This document shows positions 23,855 to 32,266 of a DNA stretch of 57,791 nucleotides, in pieces. Positions within the stretch are counted from its first letter, which is position 1; every line of letters starts with the position of its first letter. Both the position numbers and the translations under genes were made by a program. Under the pieces are notes generated by a model. The model was not told where the DNA came from. It worked only from the letters and a program-made list of their open reading frames with translations, and did no database searches. Origin of the DNA: Candidatus Aegiribacteria sp. (GTDB lineage Bacteria > Fermentibacterota > Fermentibacteria > Fermentibacterales > JCC-6); NCBI GenBank assembly GCA_030600545.1, contig JAUVLV010000008.1:1-57791 (forward strand), read 5' to 3'.

Positions 23855-24876
23855 AACAATGGTTTCTCGGGCTGGCCCATCCATTGCGGGCCGTAGACGT
23901 TGTTCTTCATGAATTGCTTTGCCTCCCGATTCTGGCCGAAAAGGTAGTATGCCAGGTTGTACCAGCGCTTAGCGCCGATCTTCATAATACCGATGAAGGG
24001 ACTATCCGTTCCGGGTTTATTCTGTTCTTTATTTCCCCTGATCTTTCTCTCGACTTTTGCTACGAAATTCGGAGCAGCTTTCCTGAAAGAGAATGAAGGA
24101 CGCTGAGAAAGGGGCGGCACGCATACGTTCTCTAGATTCTCGTACGATCCAGTCACGCCGTTGCCCTTAACGGTTGTTTCCACAGAGAGAGGATCGATGC
24201 CCATGACTTCCGCAACGGAATAATCCAGGGCTATCCTGTCGGTTGAAGCCGCGAGGAAATCCGTCTGTCTGGGAATACCGGGTTTTGGTCCGTTTCCTTC
24301 AAGTGATACGGTTCCATCCGCCAGTGTAAGAACAACAGGTATCTGTGAATTCACAGCTACTGCGTAATCAGCAAGCCTGTAGTGGTAATTATGCCTGTTG
24401 TCGTCAAGGCAACCGTACAGGTGTTTCATGGCCACTGAGATAACAGATCTGTAATGGGTTTTGACAACGGGAATGGAAACAACCGGCATTTTTGTGCATA
24501 TCTCGGGAATGCTGAAGCGGAGATCACCAGCTTCTTTCCGGATCCATCTGTTGTCTGAAAAATTGTGCCAGATTAAACCCTGCCTCTCAGCAACATCTTT
24601 CATTCTTGTTATACTGTATGCCCTGGTCGCATTCACCAGTATCTGGCTTGATTCACCGAGGTAAATCCGTCCTACGTGGTTCTTGACCTTCTCGGCGAAA
24701 GCCTCAACAACCCAGGGAGATGTATCAACTCCTGGGCGTAAATAATCCCATGTGAGATTGATCTTTACAAGAATGTCTTCGTTTCTTGGAAGGAGTTTCT
24801 TCCAATCAGCGGCATCAAGAATATTGTTGACAGCACGGTGGACGCCGCTGAAAGTTGATGCATAAAAAACTTTCAT
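23851..24876 (-). CDS. DUF362 family protein
   Basis: A 341-residue protein of the DUF362 family. Matching parts are VKINLTWDYLRPGVDTSPWVVEA near the start, the VVSIPVVKTHYRSVISVAMKHLYGCL core, VLTLADGTVSLEGNGP and STDRIALDYSVAEVMG. DUF362 proteins are often linked to iron-sulfur proteins or carry ferredoxin domains; this one has none, but a ferredoxin-tailed protein is two genes downstream. AAGGAAGC precedes the ATG at 24876. It is the first gene of the four-gene operon running to 20336. Biochemical role unknown. Confidence 0.85.
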   Translation of the reverse strand: MKVFYASTFSGVHRAVNNILDAADWKKLLPRNEDILVKINLTWDYLRPGVDTSPWVVEAFAEKVKNHVGRIYLGESSQILVNATRAYSITRMKDVAERQGLIWHNFSDNRWIRKEAGDLRFSIPEICTKMPVVSIPVVKTHYRSVISVAMKHLYGCLDDNRHNYHYRLADYAVAVNSQIPVVLTLADGTVSLEGNGPKPGIPRQTDFLAASTDRIALDYSVAEVMGIDPLSVETTVKGNGVTGSYENLENVCVPPLSQRPSFSFRKAAPNFVAKVERKIRGNKEQNKPGTDSPFIGIMKIGAKRWYNLAYYLFGQNREAKQFMKNNVYGPQWMGQPEKPLL

Positions 24877-24944
24877 TGCTTCCTTTCAGAGTAAGGCTGA
24901 ATATACTGTCAGAATACCCGGCAGCACCAATTGAAGGATAGTTT

Positions 24945-27900
24945 CTAATCTCTGAGCAGCACAAGCTTTCCGGCAGCTTCAGCGGAGCCTGATAGTCTCA
25001 TGAAATAAATCCCGGAAGAAAGATGGGAAACATCCATTTCTACATCGTCTCCAAAGGGTGACTGCCCGTCTTTTGAAAGAACCAGTCTTCCAGAAATGTC
25101 GTACATGGAAAGATTCCAGTTACCCGACGCGGAAATATTCAGGGGTACGGAGAAATAAGCTGAAGCAGGATTAGGCGCGGGAAGTCCCAGAACAGGCGTA
25201 ACCGGTGAAGGAGATGAAATCCCTGTAGAACCTGTATACGCTCCCTCAATCGAAATATCGTCGATATAAAAACCAGTACCTGTATCATCATCATCATCGG
25301 AGTAGAATCTGAATTCAAGCTGTATAGCTGTTCCCGCTTCGTACATTGAGAGATCATATGAATAGGGCACCCAGCCTGTGCCGATACCTTTACTGACGGG
25401 AGCAAGCGCTCCTCCGGAGCCTATGAAATCGAGTGTATCCTCTGTTCCACCTTCATGGATTACCATATACATTCCGTCGCTGCCGTATATGGCAGTGTCG
25501 AAAGTAGTCCAGAATTCAATTGTCGCGTCTGGGGCGAGTACCATTCCCGGACTGAACAGGCTGCAATCCATCCCATCGATATATCCATCTGTTCCGCCGC
25601 AGAACCACGAATGAGTTGGAGAATGACTGGTGTTTTCTGAGATATTCCACATGTCATTCGTTCCAGAGTGAGTCCATCCTGCAGCACCATCTTCAACATC
25701 GTTCGAAATCCCGGTTTCGCCCACAGTAAGCCGGAGAGAATCTACAGACGAGTAATCGGCTGTGGGAGAAACAATGTCGAAGAAAAGCCACGGGAATGAG
25801 GGGGATGGTGTGCCGGCATCAAGCTGGCAGACAAAGGTGAACGTTTTGGTGCCTTCCGGAGGGATAGAATCAACGTAGGCCGAATCCGAAAGCCATGTCA
25901 CATCGGCTGGATATACTGTCATTACGGCTGATACTTCGGTTGCATTCAGCATTCCCACGTTGGCTATGGAAGCAATCAGATCGAAGGTTTCTCCCGGTTC
26001 CGGAATACCGTTCGCGTTCCCGGAGGTGCTGTCATTTATACTGTAAGTTGTGAAATACAGGCCTGGCGCATACACAAGGAAGGAAATCGTGATGTCCCAG
26101 TTGCCCTGGGCTGTCTGAATTTCTCCCTGGAGGGCTATTACATCACCGTTTGCTGCCGATGTATTCACCTGAAGAGAAATCGATGGCGATCCCGCTGATT
26201 CGGCTCCGGCATCGATATTCCCAAATGAACTTGAGTTCTGGCTGATTACTGCCGGTCCGGTAACTGCGTCTATTACAAGATCCACGCTGGTAAGGTCTTC
26301 TGTTCCCTGGTTGAGAAGTGTGATGTGAAGATCGGAACTGCATCCGGGGGAAAGCTGATCGTACCCCATGTTATCATCGATGATCAGCTGGGAGATCACG
26401 GGGTCAGGGCCGGTTGCCTGCAGTATATCGACTGTGGTTCTTCTTACTGCCGGTCCGGTAATCGTAACCTTTACATCTCCGATCACAGGATCTCCGAAAT
26501 CGAAAGTGTAAGCGCCTGATGCGTCAAGCACCGCTACATCCCAGTTGTTTCCCTGATCATGAACGCAGACGGTCAGCCCTTCGGGATTAACTCCGGATAC
26601 CAGCACAGGGAATACGGAAGTATTTGTGGTAACTATCGCAGGACAATCGATTGTGATATCTGCAGGAAATTTCCTGTAAGGCCGCAGAGAAGGGTCACCC
26701 AGCAGGTTTACATCGTACTGATGCCACCTGTAAACGTTTTCCCATTGGCTGTACGGTATGAAATACTCTTTTGTATGAGCCAGCAGTTCTCCCGTTGTAA
26801 GAGTCCTGTCAGAGTAAAGATAATCATGATAGAGGTGATCGAGCGCGTCGGAGTATCCGTAGCAAGGATTTCCCGGTGAACCCCATCCGTAGCTGGAGTT
26901 GCCGATGTATCCAACGGTGCAACCGTTAGGATTAGTTACGAAATGCTCACCTATGGCATCGAAATCGAATGCCGCGCTCCAGCATCCGATGGAATACATA
27001 GAAGAGGCGTACCTTCCACCTGAATTCACTGCGTTCACATCACTGATTCCCATTAAATCGTCGCCTACACCTATGACTGAGTACCATGCATGCCCGTCAT
27101 GGTTTATGAAATTCTGCCCGGCGTTCATCGCGGCCATGGTTGAGGTAAGATTCTCGTTCCCATTTGCCTGGTACAGTTTTGTAATATCAAGAAAATCGGG
27201 AAGGAACTCCTCATCGATATAATCCTTGCTTTCGCCGGAATTCGTATAGGGATTCGACCAGAGAATCTCTGCCAGGAACAGAACCCTCTGAAGGTGATCG
27301 TCCTGAATGCAGTCTTCGTATGCGGCGATATTGTTGACGAAAGTTTCCGCTTCGGTGACATTTTCAACGGGCGCCCTTCCGACGAAAATATCGGGATACA
27401 GGTCTACATCATCGGCAACCTCTCCGAAAATATCGTTGCCGTTCGCGTCCCATGTTCCATCAAGGTCTGAGAAGTAGAGGTCACATGGAAGGTTGTCTTC
27501 CCGACCGGGGTAGATTCCCGCCTCACAGGTCATCGCATAGGCATACCTGAAGGGTACCTTATTCGTGTCCCCGCCCAGAAGAAGAAAATCAAGGCCATTT
27601 GTTGTGTAATAATCCTTGATGAAGTTCCTGAGTTTTTCAGCGTTGTCGCGCCCTGAAGCCCAGGTGTATATGCTATCCATTATGTATACCTCGGTAAGGA
27701 TTCCCTGATCGTTTCTCCTTTCCGCAAGCTCAAGAAATGCTGGTTCGCAGAACTGATCTGTAACTATCAGCATTCTTCTGAACTCCCCGGAATCAACTGA
27801 AAGCAGCGGCTGCGACTGGATGGGAGCTGTCTCAATGTGTACTTCAAGGGAGGAAAGTCTCTGGAGCTCACCGGTTGAGGGATTCCATCGTAATGGTGTT

Positions 27901-28337
27901 ACAGTAAGTTCCGCAACAGGTGATCCCTTCATGAAGCCTGTTCCAGTAAGTTCGACCGGAGTGGAGGGCCAGAAATCGTTTGACAGATATATATCATCGT
28001 TCCGTTGAACATCCATATCTACATACTCTAGAATTAGTGGAACAGGTTTTGAAAGGGGAGGGACGAACACCGATACCGCGACAGTTTCCCATATCTCGGA
28101 TGATGTTGCTGACAGAGCTCCGAATCCTGCAGGTAGGGTTACAGTCAGTGGGAATTTAGGAAGCATGGGGAAGCCTTCTTCAGTTCCAGCGTAGCTTCCG
28201 GGCAATTCAGGTATGACTCCTCTTGGAGTTTCATTCAGTTTGATCCGACCGTCAAGATCATGGGTCAGATCGACTGTTATCGTTTCAGCTGAGGCAATTG
28301 CGATAATTAATACAGGAACAAAAAGAACTTTGAACAT
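24945..28337 (-). CDS. Large C25 (gingipain-like) peptidase with T9SS sorting domain
   Basis: A 1130-residue secreted peptidase. Signal peptide (residues 1-17), a propeptide region to about 185, then the C25 domain (IVTDQFCEPAFLELAERR, LLLGGDTNKVPFR) with probable catalytic His416 (NHDGHA) and Cys452 (SIGCWSA). Beta-sandwich repeats follow at about 560-870, then a jelly-roll-like module (about 880-1040) and a type A T9SS sorting domain (LPAPNPASAYF, MYDISGRLVL, SSGIYFMRL). AGGTGG precedes the ATG. The composition matches the chromosome, unlike the other C25 gene. It should be exported through the T9SS to the cell surface or medium. Confidence 0.93.
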   Translation of the reverse strand: MFKVLFVPVLIIAIASAETITVDLTHDLDGRIKLNETPRGVIPELPGSYAGTEEGFPMLPKFPLTVTLPAGFGALSATSSEIWETVAVSVFVPPLSKPVPLILEYVDMDVQRNDDIYLSNDFWPSTPVELTGTGFMKGSPVAELTVTPLRWNPSTGELQRLSSLEVHIETAPIQSQPLLSVDSGEFRRMLIVTDQFCEPAFLELAERRNDQGILTEVYIMDSIYTWASGRDNAEKLRNFIKDYYTTNGLDFLLLGGDTNKVPFRYAYAMTCEAGIYPGREDNLPCDLYFSDLDGTWDANGNDIFGEVADDVDLYPDIFVGRAPVENVTEAETFVNNIAAYEDCIQDDHLQRVLFLAEILWSNPYTNSGESKDYIDEEFLPDFLDITKLYQANGNENLTSTMAAMNAGQNFINHDGHAWYSVIGVGDDLMGISDVNAVNSGGRYASSMYSIGCWSAAFDFDAIGEHFVTNPNGCTVGYIGNSSYGWGSPGNPCYGYSDALDHLYHDYLYSDRTLTTGELLAHTKEYFIPYSQWENVYRWHQYDVNLLGDPSLRPYRKFPADITIDCPAIVTTNTSVFPVLVSGVNPEGLTVCVHDQGNNWDVAVLDASGAYTFDFGDPVIGDVKVTITGPAVRRTTVDILQATGPDPVISQLIIDDNMGYDQLSPGCSSDLHITLLNQGTEDLTSVDLVIDAVTGPAVISQNSSSFGNIDAGAESAGSPSISLQVNTSAANGDVIALQGEIQTAQGNWDITISFLVYAPGLYFTTYSINDSTSGNANGIPEPGETFDLIASIANVGMLNATEVSAVMTVYPADVTWLSDSAYVDSIPPEGTKTFTFVCQLDAGTPSPSFPWLFFDIVSPTADYSSVDSLRLTVGETGISNDVEDGAAGWTHSGTNDMWNISENTSHSPTHSWFCGGTDGYIDGMDCSLFSPGMVLAPDATIEFWTTFDTAIYGSDGMYMVIHEGGTEDTLDFIGSGGALAPVSKGIGTGWVPYSYDLSMYEAGTAIQLEFRFYSDDDDDTGTGFYIDDISIEGAYTGSTGISSPSPVTPVLGLPAPNPASAYFSVPLNISASGNWNLSMYDISGRLVLSKDGQSPFGDDVEMDVSHLSSGIYFMRLSGSAEAAGKLVLLRD

Positions 28338-28426
28338 AATCCACCTGCCAGTGTATTTAGTTATATTTTCAACAGTTACATTCTAAATATATAATTACAT
28401 AATGTCATGTCACCGTATGATCGGGA

Positions 28427-28456
28427 TTGACAAGTAATACTGTTATGGTTTAGCTT
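28427..28456 (+). promoter_or_regulatory. Promoter candidate for duplicated-domain secreted protein
   Basis: TTGACA (28427-28432), an 18-base spacer and TAGCTT (28451-28456), 33 bases before the ATG. It is the third TTGACA/TAGC pair in the window. Confidence 0.45.
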
Positions 28457-28488
28457 CTATTCTGAAGAAAAACACTAAGGAGGAAAAA

Positions 28489-29127
28489 ATGACAAAAGCA
28501 ATCCTTTTGCTGGCTGCAATCGGACTTTTCGCATCCGTCTCCGCCGGAACAATCGAAATTATTAACGATACCGGTGGATGGGACATCCATTTTATCTACA
28601 TAGGTCCGAGTACTGATGATTCCTGGGGTGGTGACTGGCTTGACGATGACGAGATACTTTACTCAGGACACTCCGTTGCATTCAGCGTTCCCAACAATGT
28701 ATACGATATCAAACTCATTGATGAGGATGGCGACGAATACATCAGGTGGGAAGTCAGTGTTAATGGTTACTACGAATGGTATGTAACTCTTGATGATATC
28801 GGAGAATACAATGTAAGCGGTGGCAGCAGTTCCAGCGGTGGGGACGACACCGTTTATGGCAACGCTCCCGTAACCATTTACAATGATACCGGCGGCTATG
28901 ACATATGGTACATTCAGGCAAATCCTTCCTCGTACTCTGGATGGGGAGATGACCGCCTCGGAAGTGAGATTCTGTACTCAGGCGACGAATTCACTTTCTG
29001 GGTTGATGGAAGAGATTACTACGACATCAAATGTGAAGATGAAGACGGCGACACCTACACCTTCTGGGAGATGTGGGTAGGAAACGATGGTCTTTATCTG
29101 CCGGTAGATCTGGGAGATATAGACTAG
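28489..29127 (+). CDS. Secreted protein with two copies of an uncharacterised domain
   Basis: A 212-residue protein. Signal peptide (MTKAILLLAAIGLFASVSAG), then two repeats of about 85 residues separated by a Gly/Ser linker (GGSSSSGGDD). Shared positions run through each copy: I-(E/Y)-I-x-NDTGG-(W/Y)-DI, a WG-D-(W/R)-L stretch, EILYSG followed by a four-residue link and a short aromatic strand, (Y)DIK-x-x-DEDGD-x-Y and a final WE-x-x-V. The strongly acidic DEDGD loops could bind Ca2+. I do not recognise the domain. AAGGAGG precedes the ATG; it is monocistronic, with its own promoter and terminator, as for an abundant secreted protein. Confidence 0.8.
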   Translation: MTKAILLLAAIGLFASVSAGTIEIINDTGGWDIHFIYIGPSTDDSWGGDWLDDDEILYSGHSVAFSVPNNVYDIKLIDEDGDEYIRWEVSVNGYYEWYVTLDDIGEYNVSGGSSSSGGDDTVYGNAPVTIYNDTGGYDIWYIQANPSSYSGWGDDRLGSEILYSGDEFTFWVDGRDYYDIKCEDEDGDTYTFWEMWVGNDGLYLPVDLGDID

Positions 29128-29151
29128 AGCCAGCATAAGAAAATAGTAAGA

Positions 29152-29180
29152 GGACCCGTCAAACAGGCGGGTCCTTTTTT
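29152..29180 (+). terminator. Rho-independent terminator
   Basis: Stem GGACCCG (29152-29158) with CGGGTCC (29168-29174), a 9-base loop and six T residues (29175-29180). It follows the duplicated-domain gene and touches the end of the convergent nth gene. Confidence 0.9.
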
Positions 29181-29805
29181 ATGAAATTCTTTTGGGGCAG
29201 AAAGATTTGAAGTCACATGTACCGCAGGAGGGATTTCTGGAGGTGCATACCTGCCTGCCGTGGAATCCGAGCTGGTGGCTGAAGGAAGTCCAGTTATCTT
29301 CAGGCAGCAGTTTCTTCAGGTTGGACTCGATTTTGTCCGGCTGTTTTGAACGGGTAAGATCAAGCCTGCCGGAAAGCCTTCCCACATGGGTATCCACTAT
29401 AATTGCGGGCTTGTTGAATCCTACACCGATAATGACATTTGCGGTCTTTCTTCCCACACCGGGTATCTGAATCAGTCCATCAATTGTATCGGGCAACCCG
29501 TCGTTCTTCAGAAGCCATTCTGCGGCTTTCCGGATTGATCTGGCCTTGGACCTGAAAAAACCCAGGGGGTGGACTATATCCTCTATGAGGCTGATGTCTG
29601 CTCTGGCAAGACCCCTGATATCATATACTTCGTTCCAGAGTCGGGGGGTAACCCCGTTAACTGCACTATCCGTTGTTCTTGCCGACAGAATCGTGGCTAT
29701 AAGGAGTATTTCAGGATCTCCACCATACTCCAGAAGACACCTGGCATCAGGATAAAGAAGAGGCAGGCGTTCAAGAAGTACTTTTATCCGTTCTCTTTTA
29801 TTCAT
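29179..29805 (-). CDS. nth: Endonuclease III (DNA glycosylase/AP lyase)
   Basis: A 208-residue base-excision repair enzyme that removes oxidised pyrimidines. The helix-hairpin-helix is LIQIPGVGRKTANVIIGV, with the catalytic Lys in GRKTA; the catalytic Asp is in IIVDTHVGRLSGRL. The C-terminal 4Fe-4S loop is complete, with C-x6-C-x2-C-x5-C spacing (CTSRNPSC, GTC, DFKSFC). Length is normal. AGGAAAAC sits before the ATG at 29805. It is divergent from rmlC. Confidence 0.95.
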   Translation of the reverse strand: MNKRERIKVLLERLPLLYPDARCLLEYGGDPEILLIATILSARTTDSAVNGVTPRLWNEVYDIRGLARADISLIEDIVHPLGFFRSKARSIRKAAEWLLKNDGLPDTIDGLIQIPGVGRKTANVIIGVGFNKPAIIVDTHVGRLSGRLDLTRSKQPDKIESNLKKLLPEDNWTSFSHQLGFHGRQVCTSRNPSCGTCDFKSFCPKRIS

Positions 29806-29892
29806 GTTTTCCTTTTCTTCATATCAGTTTTTTACTTGAGCTGTCAATCTAGTATCTTCGGTATCCCTAATACAAGTGGAAGGAGCGGTTAC

Positions 29893-30405
29893 TTGAAAAT
29901 AGAGCAATGCGGAATAGAAGGTGTACAGCTTTACATACTTGAGAAATTTCCGGACAGCAGGGGAAGCTTCCTTGAGTTGTTCAGAAGGGAATGGATCCCG
30001 GAGGTATTCGGCGAAAGGATTCAGATCAACTGTTCACGGTCTAAGGCTGGCGTACTCAGGGGGCTTCATTATCACAATCATCAGTGGGATTTCTGGATTC
30101 CTCTGAGTGGGAAAATGACAGCAGGTCTTGTTGATTTGCGAAAAGGTTCATCATCCTACGGTAAATCTTTGTCCCTGGAACTGGACGGGGAAGTACCCCG
30201 GGGGCTGCTTATTCCACCTGGTGTAGCCCACGGTTTCGCGGCCGGAACAGCTCTTACATTGGTGTACATCGTAAGTAACTATTTCGACAATACCGATGAG
30301 CACAGTATAGCCTGGAATGACCCGGGGATATCGATCGAATGGGGTATTGAAAACCCTGTTGTTTCCGAAAGAGATGCTCATAACGAACCGTATGACTGGG
30401 ACTGA
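29893..30405 (+). CDS. rfbC: dTDP-4-dehydrorhamnose 3,5-epimerase family protein
   Basis: A 170-residue cupin of the RmlC/RfbC family. Recognisable parts are FPDSRGSFLELFR, the GVLRGLHYHNH strand with the catalytic-site His, WIPLSGKMTAGLVDLRKGSSSYGK and IPPGVAHGFAAGTALTLVYIVSNYF. It would epimerise a dTDP-4-keto-6-deoxyhexose on the way to rhamnose or a related sugar for LPS. TTG 29893 is chosen because AAGGAG lies 7 bases before it; the open frame extends far upstream but is not coding there. No other rml gene is adjacent. Confidence 0.9.
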   Translation: MKIEQCGIEGVQLYILEKFPDSRGSFLELFRREWIPEVFGERIQINCSRSKAGVLRGLHYHNHQWDFWIPLSGKMTAGLVDLRKGSSSYGKSLSLELDGEVPRGLLIPPGVAHGFAAGTALTLVYIVSNYFDNTDEHSIAWNDPGISIEWGIENPVVSERDAHNEPYDWD

Positions 30406-30412
30406 TATGAAA

Positions 30413-30433
30413 AGGCACCCTTGAAGGGTGCCT
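30413..30433. terminator. Bidirectional terminator between rfbC and tRNA-Leu
   Basis: Stem AGGCACCC (30413-30420) with GGGTGCCT (30426-30433) and a 5-base loop. It ends 6 bases from the tRNA 3' end. The minus-strand tail is TTTCAT and the plus-strand tail CTTCAAT, so it can serve both converging units. Confidence 0.7.
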
Positions 30434-30439
30434 CTTCAA

Positions 30440-30528
30440 TGGTACCGAAGGGGGGACTTGAACCCCCACGAGGAAAACTCCTCACTAGGTCCTGAACCTA
30501 GCGCGTCTGCCTATTCCGCCACTTCGGC
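30440..30528 (-). tRNA. tRNA-Leu (anticodon CAG)
   Basis: A class II tRNA with a 7-bp acceptor stem (GCCGAAG with CTTCGGT), discriminator A and an encoded CCA (30440-30442). The anticodon arm is CTAGG-TTCAGGA-CCTAG, giving anticodon CAG with G37. A long variable arm (GAGGAGTTTTCCTC) and the T loop GTTCAAGTC identify leucine. A promoter lies just upstream. Confidence 0.95.
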
Positions 30529-30542
30529 TCTGTTGTTCGGCG

Positions 30543-30571
30543 ATTCTAGGAACAATATCACGAAAAGTCAA
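30543..30571 (-). promoter_or_regulatory. Promoter for tRNA-Leu(CAG)
   Basis: On the minus strand TTGACT (30571-30566), a 17-base spacer and TAGAAT (30548-30543), ending 14 bases before the tRNA 5' end. Near-consensus sigma-70 type elements with ideal spacing. Confidence 0.7.
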
Positions 30572-30632
30572 TACTCAACTTACCTGACTGAGCCTTATGT
30601 TGTATATTTTCCATCCGGGAAAGGCCGAATAT

Positions 30633-31103
30633 ATGAAAGAAGAAAAAAAAATAATTGCGCGGAACCGTAAGGCCCGTCATGAATACGAGATACTTGATAC
30701 GGTGGAAGTTGGACTTGTACTGGAGGGTTCCGAGATAAAATCCATAAGGGAAGGTAAGATCAGCCTCAGCGGATCCTACGCTTCTTTAGATGACAATGGA
30801 GAACTCTGGGTTCATCAGATGCATATTGCGGAATACCCCCAGGCAAGGGATAATCATGAGCCCTACCGCGACAGAAAGCTGCTTGCGCACAGAAGGCAGC
30901 TAAGAAAAATGGGCAGACTGGTTCGTGAGAAGGGTTATACACTCATTCCTCTGGATGTACATCTTATAGGGGGAAGGGCGAAACTTGAACTTGGAATGTG
31001 CAGAGGTAAGAAACAGTACGACAAGCGTCGTGATATAGCTGCAAGGGACAATGAGAGGAAGATCAGAACAGAGATGAAAAGGGCAACCAGAGGGAATGAG
31101 TAG
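30633..31103 (+). CDS. smpB: SsrA-binding protein SmpB
   Basis: A 156-residue protein that binds tmRNA and delivers it to stalled ribosomes. Motifs are IARNRKARHEYEILDTVEVGLVLEGSEIKSIREG, LWVHQMHIAEY, RKLLAHRRQLRKM and the C-terminal GKKQYDKRRDIAARD tail that enters the decoding centre. The ATG at 30633 is taken over the in-frame codon at 30597 because it has GGGAAAGG upstream and matches the family N-terminus. The amidase gene overlaps its end. Confidence 0.96.
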   Translation: MKEEKKIIARNRKARHEYEILDTVEVGLVLEGSEIKSIREGKISLSGSYASLDDNGELWVHQMHIAEYPQARDNHEPYRDRKLLAHRRQLRKMGRLVREKGYTLIPLDVHLIGGRAKLELGMCRGKKQYDKRRDIAARDNERKIRTEMKRATRGNE

Positions 31104-32253
31104 TGTTCATCTTATATTTTGCATGGCAGTCCTGGCGGGCGGAACGGTAACCACCCGTATCATTCCCCGGTACGATGGACTGCTGATGGAGCTAACCTCT
31201 GATGAGACGATAACGGACAGCATAACTGTTACAGGATATTTCGTGAACGTAAGACCTGGCAACAGAGTCGTTATGCCCGATACCTATCTTCCATTCTGGG
31301 TGTGCGGCTGGGAAACTGATGCTGATTCCAGCGGTTTCACCGTTGAGCTTACAGATGCCGTTGATTCTCTTGAATACTGCCTATCTGAAGACAACCAGGT
31401 GCTGCTGCTTTTCTTCAGGGCAGCGGAGCCACTGGTTTTCCCTGAATTATCATGGAACGGTCCCCCTGAGGAACCTTTTTGTATTGATTCCAGTCTGGTC
31501 TATTCGGATTCATCCATTATTGCAGCCCTTGAACTTGGGCAGCAGTCTCCCTGGCTTGACGATTTCGACTGCATAGTTATAGACCCCGGACACGGTGGCA
31601 GAGACCCCGGAGCTGTGGGCCCCGAAGGTACCTATGAAAAGGACAGGGCACTTGAGATAGCACTGCTGGTGAGGGATATACTTAATATCCGTAGACCCGA
31701 ATTGGAAATTGTTATGACCAGGAGCAGCGACTGTTACGTATCACTCGGAGCCAGAACGCGGTTTGCTAACGAAAGGAAAGCCGATCTTTTCATCAGTATA
31801 CATTGTAATGCGGCCGTAAATTCCTCAGCTAACGGTTTCGAAACCTTCTTCCTCTCAAGGGCCAGATCCGATGACAGCAGAGCGGTGGAAATGCTGGAAA
31901 ATAGTGTGATAGAGTACGATGAAGGCTACAATACAGCCAATCATGATTTTCGGGACGATGCACTTTCGTTCCTTCTGGCTGATATAGCCCAGAACATATA
32001 CCTCGAAAGAAGCAGTTCTCTCGCTGTCACTATCCAGGAGAGCATGGCGGAGAGGTTCCCCGGAAGTTCGAACAGAGGAGTTAAGCAGGCAGGATTTTAC
32101 GTACTTCGCGGAGCACTGATGCCATCCGTTCTGGTTGAAATAGCGTTTATTTCAAATTCGAATGAAGAACGTATGCTCCAATCTCTGGACTTCCGTCTGG
32201 CCTCCGCAGAAGCTATTGTAGATGCTGTTCTGGCATTTGCTGAAAAGCAGTAA
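31096..32253 (+). CDS. N-acetylmuramoyl-L-alanine amidase (Amidase_3)
   Basis: A 385-residue periplasmic peptidoglycan hydrolase. A hydrophobic N-terminus acts as signal sequence; residues about 20-150 are an AMIN-like beta region of low conservation. The catalytic domain (about 155-385) has the zinc ligands His in VIDPGHGGRDPGA, Glu in TYEKD and His in SIHCNA, and the catalytic Glu in VLVEIAFISN. It cuts the glycan-peptide bond during cell separation. It overlaps smpB by 8 bases and is followed by an anchored protein and murI, so this unit mixes cell-wall and ribosome-rescue functions. Confidence 0.93.
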   Translation: MSSVHLIFCMAVLAGGTVTTRIIPRYDGLLMELTSDETITDSITVTGYFVNVRPGNRVVMPDTYLPFWVCGWETDADSSGFTVELTDAVDSLEYCLSEDNQVLLLFFRAAEPLVFPELSWNGPPEEPFCIDSSLVYSDSSIIAALELGQQSPWLDDFDCIVIDPGHGGRDPGAVGPEGTYEKDRALEIALLVRDILNIRRPELEIVMTRSSDCYVSLGARTRFANERKADLFISIHCNAAVNSSANGFETFFLSRARSDDSRAVEMLENSVIEYDEGYNTANHDFRDDALSFLLADIAQNIYLERSSSLAVTIQESMAERFPGSSNRGVKQAGFYVLRGALMPSVLVEIAFISNSNEERMLQSLDFRLASAEAIVDAVLAFAEKQ

Positions 32254-32266
32254 TGGAGGATATCTG

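Noticed and set aside
29569-29892. Longer rfbC frame opposite the nth gene
   Set aside because: The extra residues show no RmlC similarity; they are the antisense of nth. TTG 29893 has AAGGAG and matches the family N-terminus.
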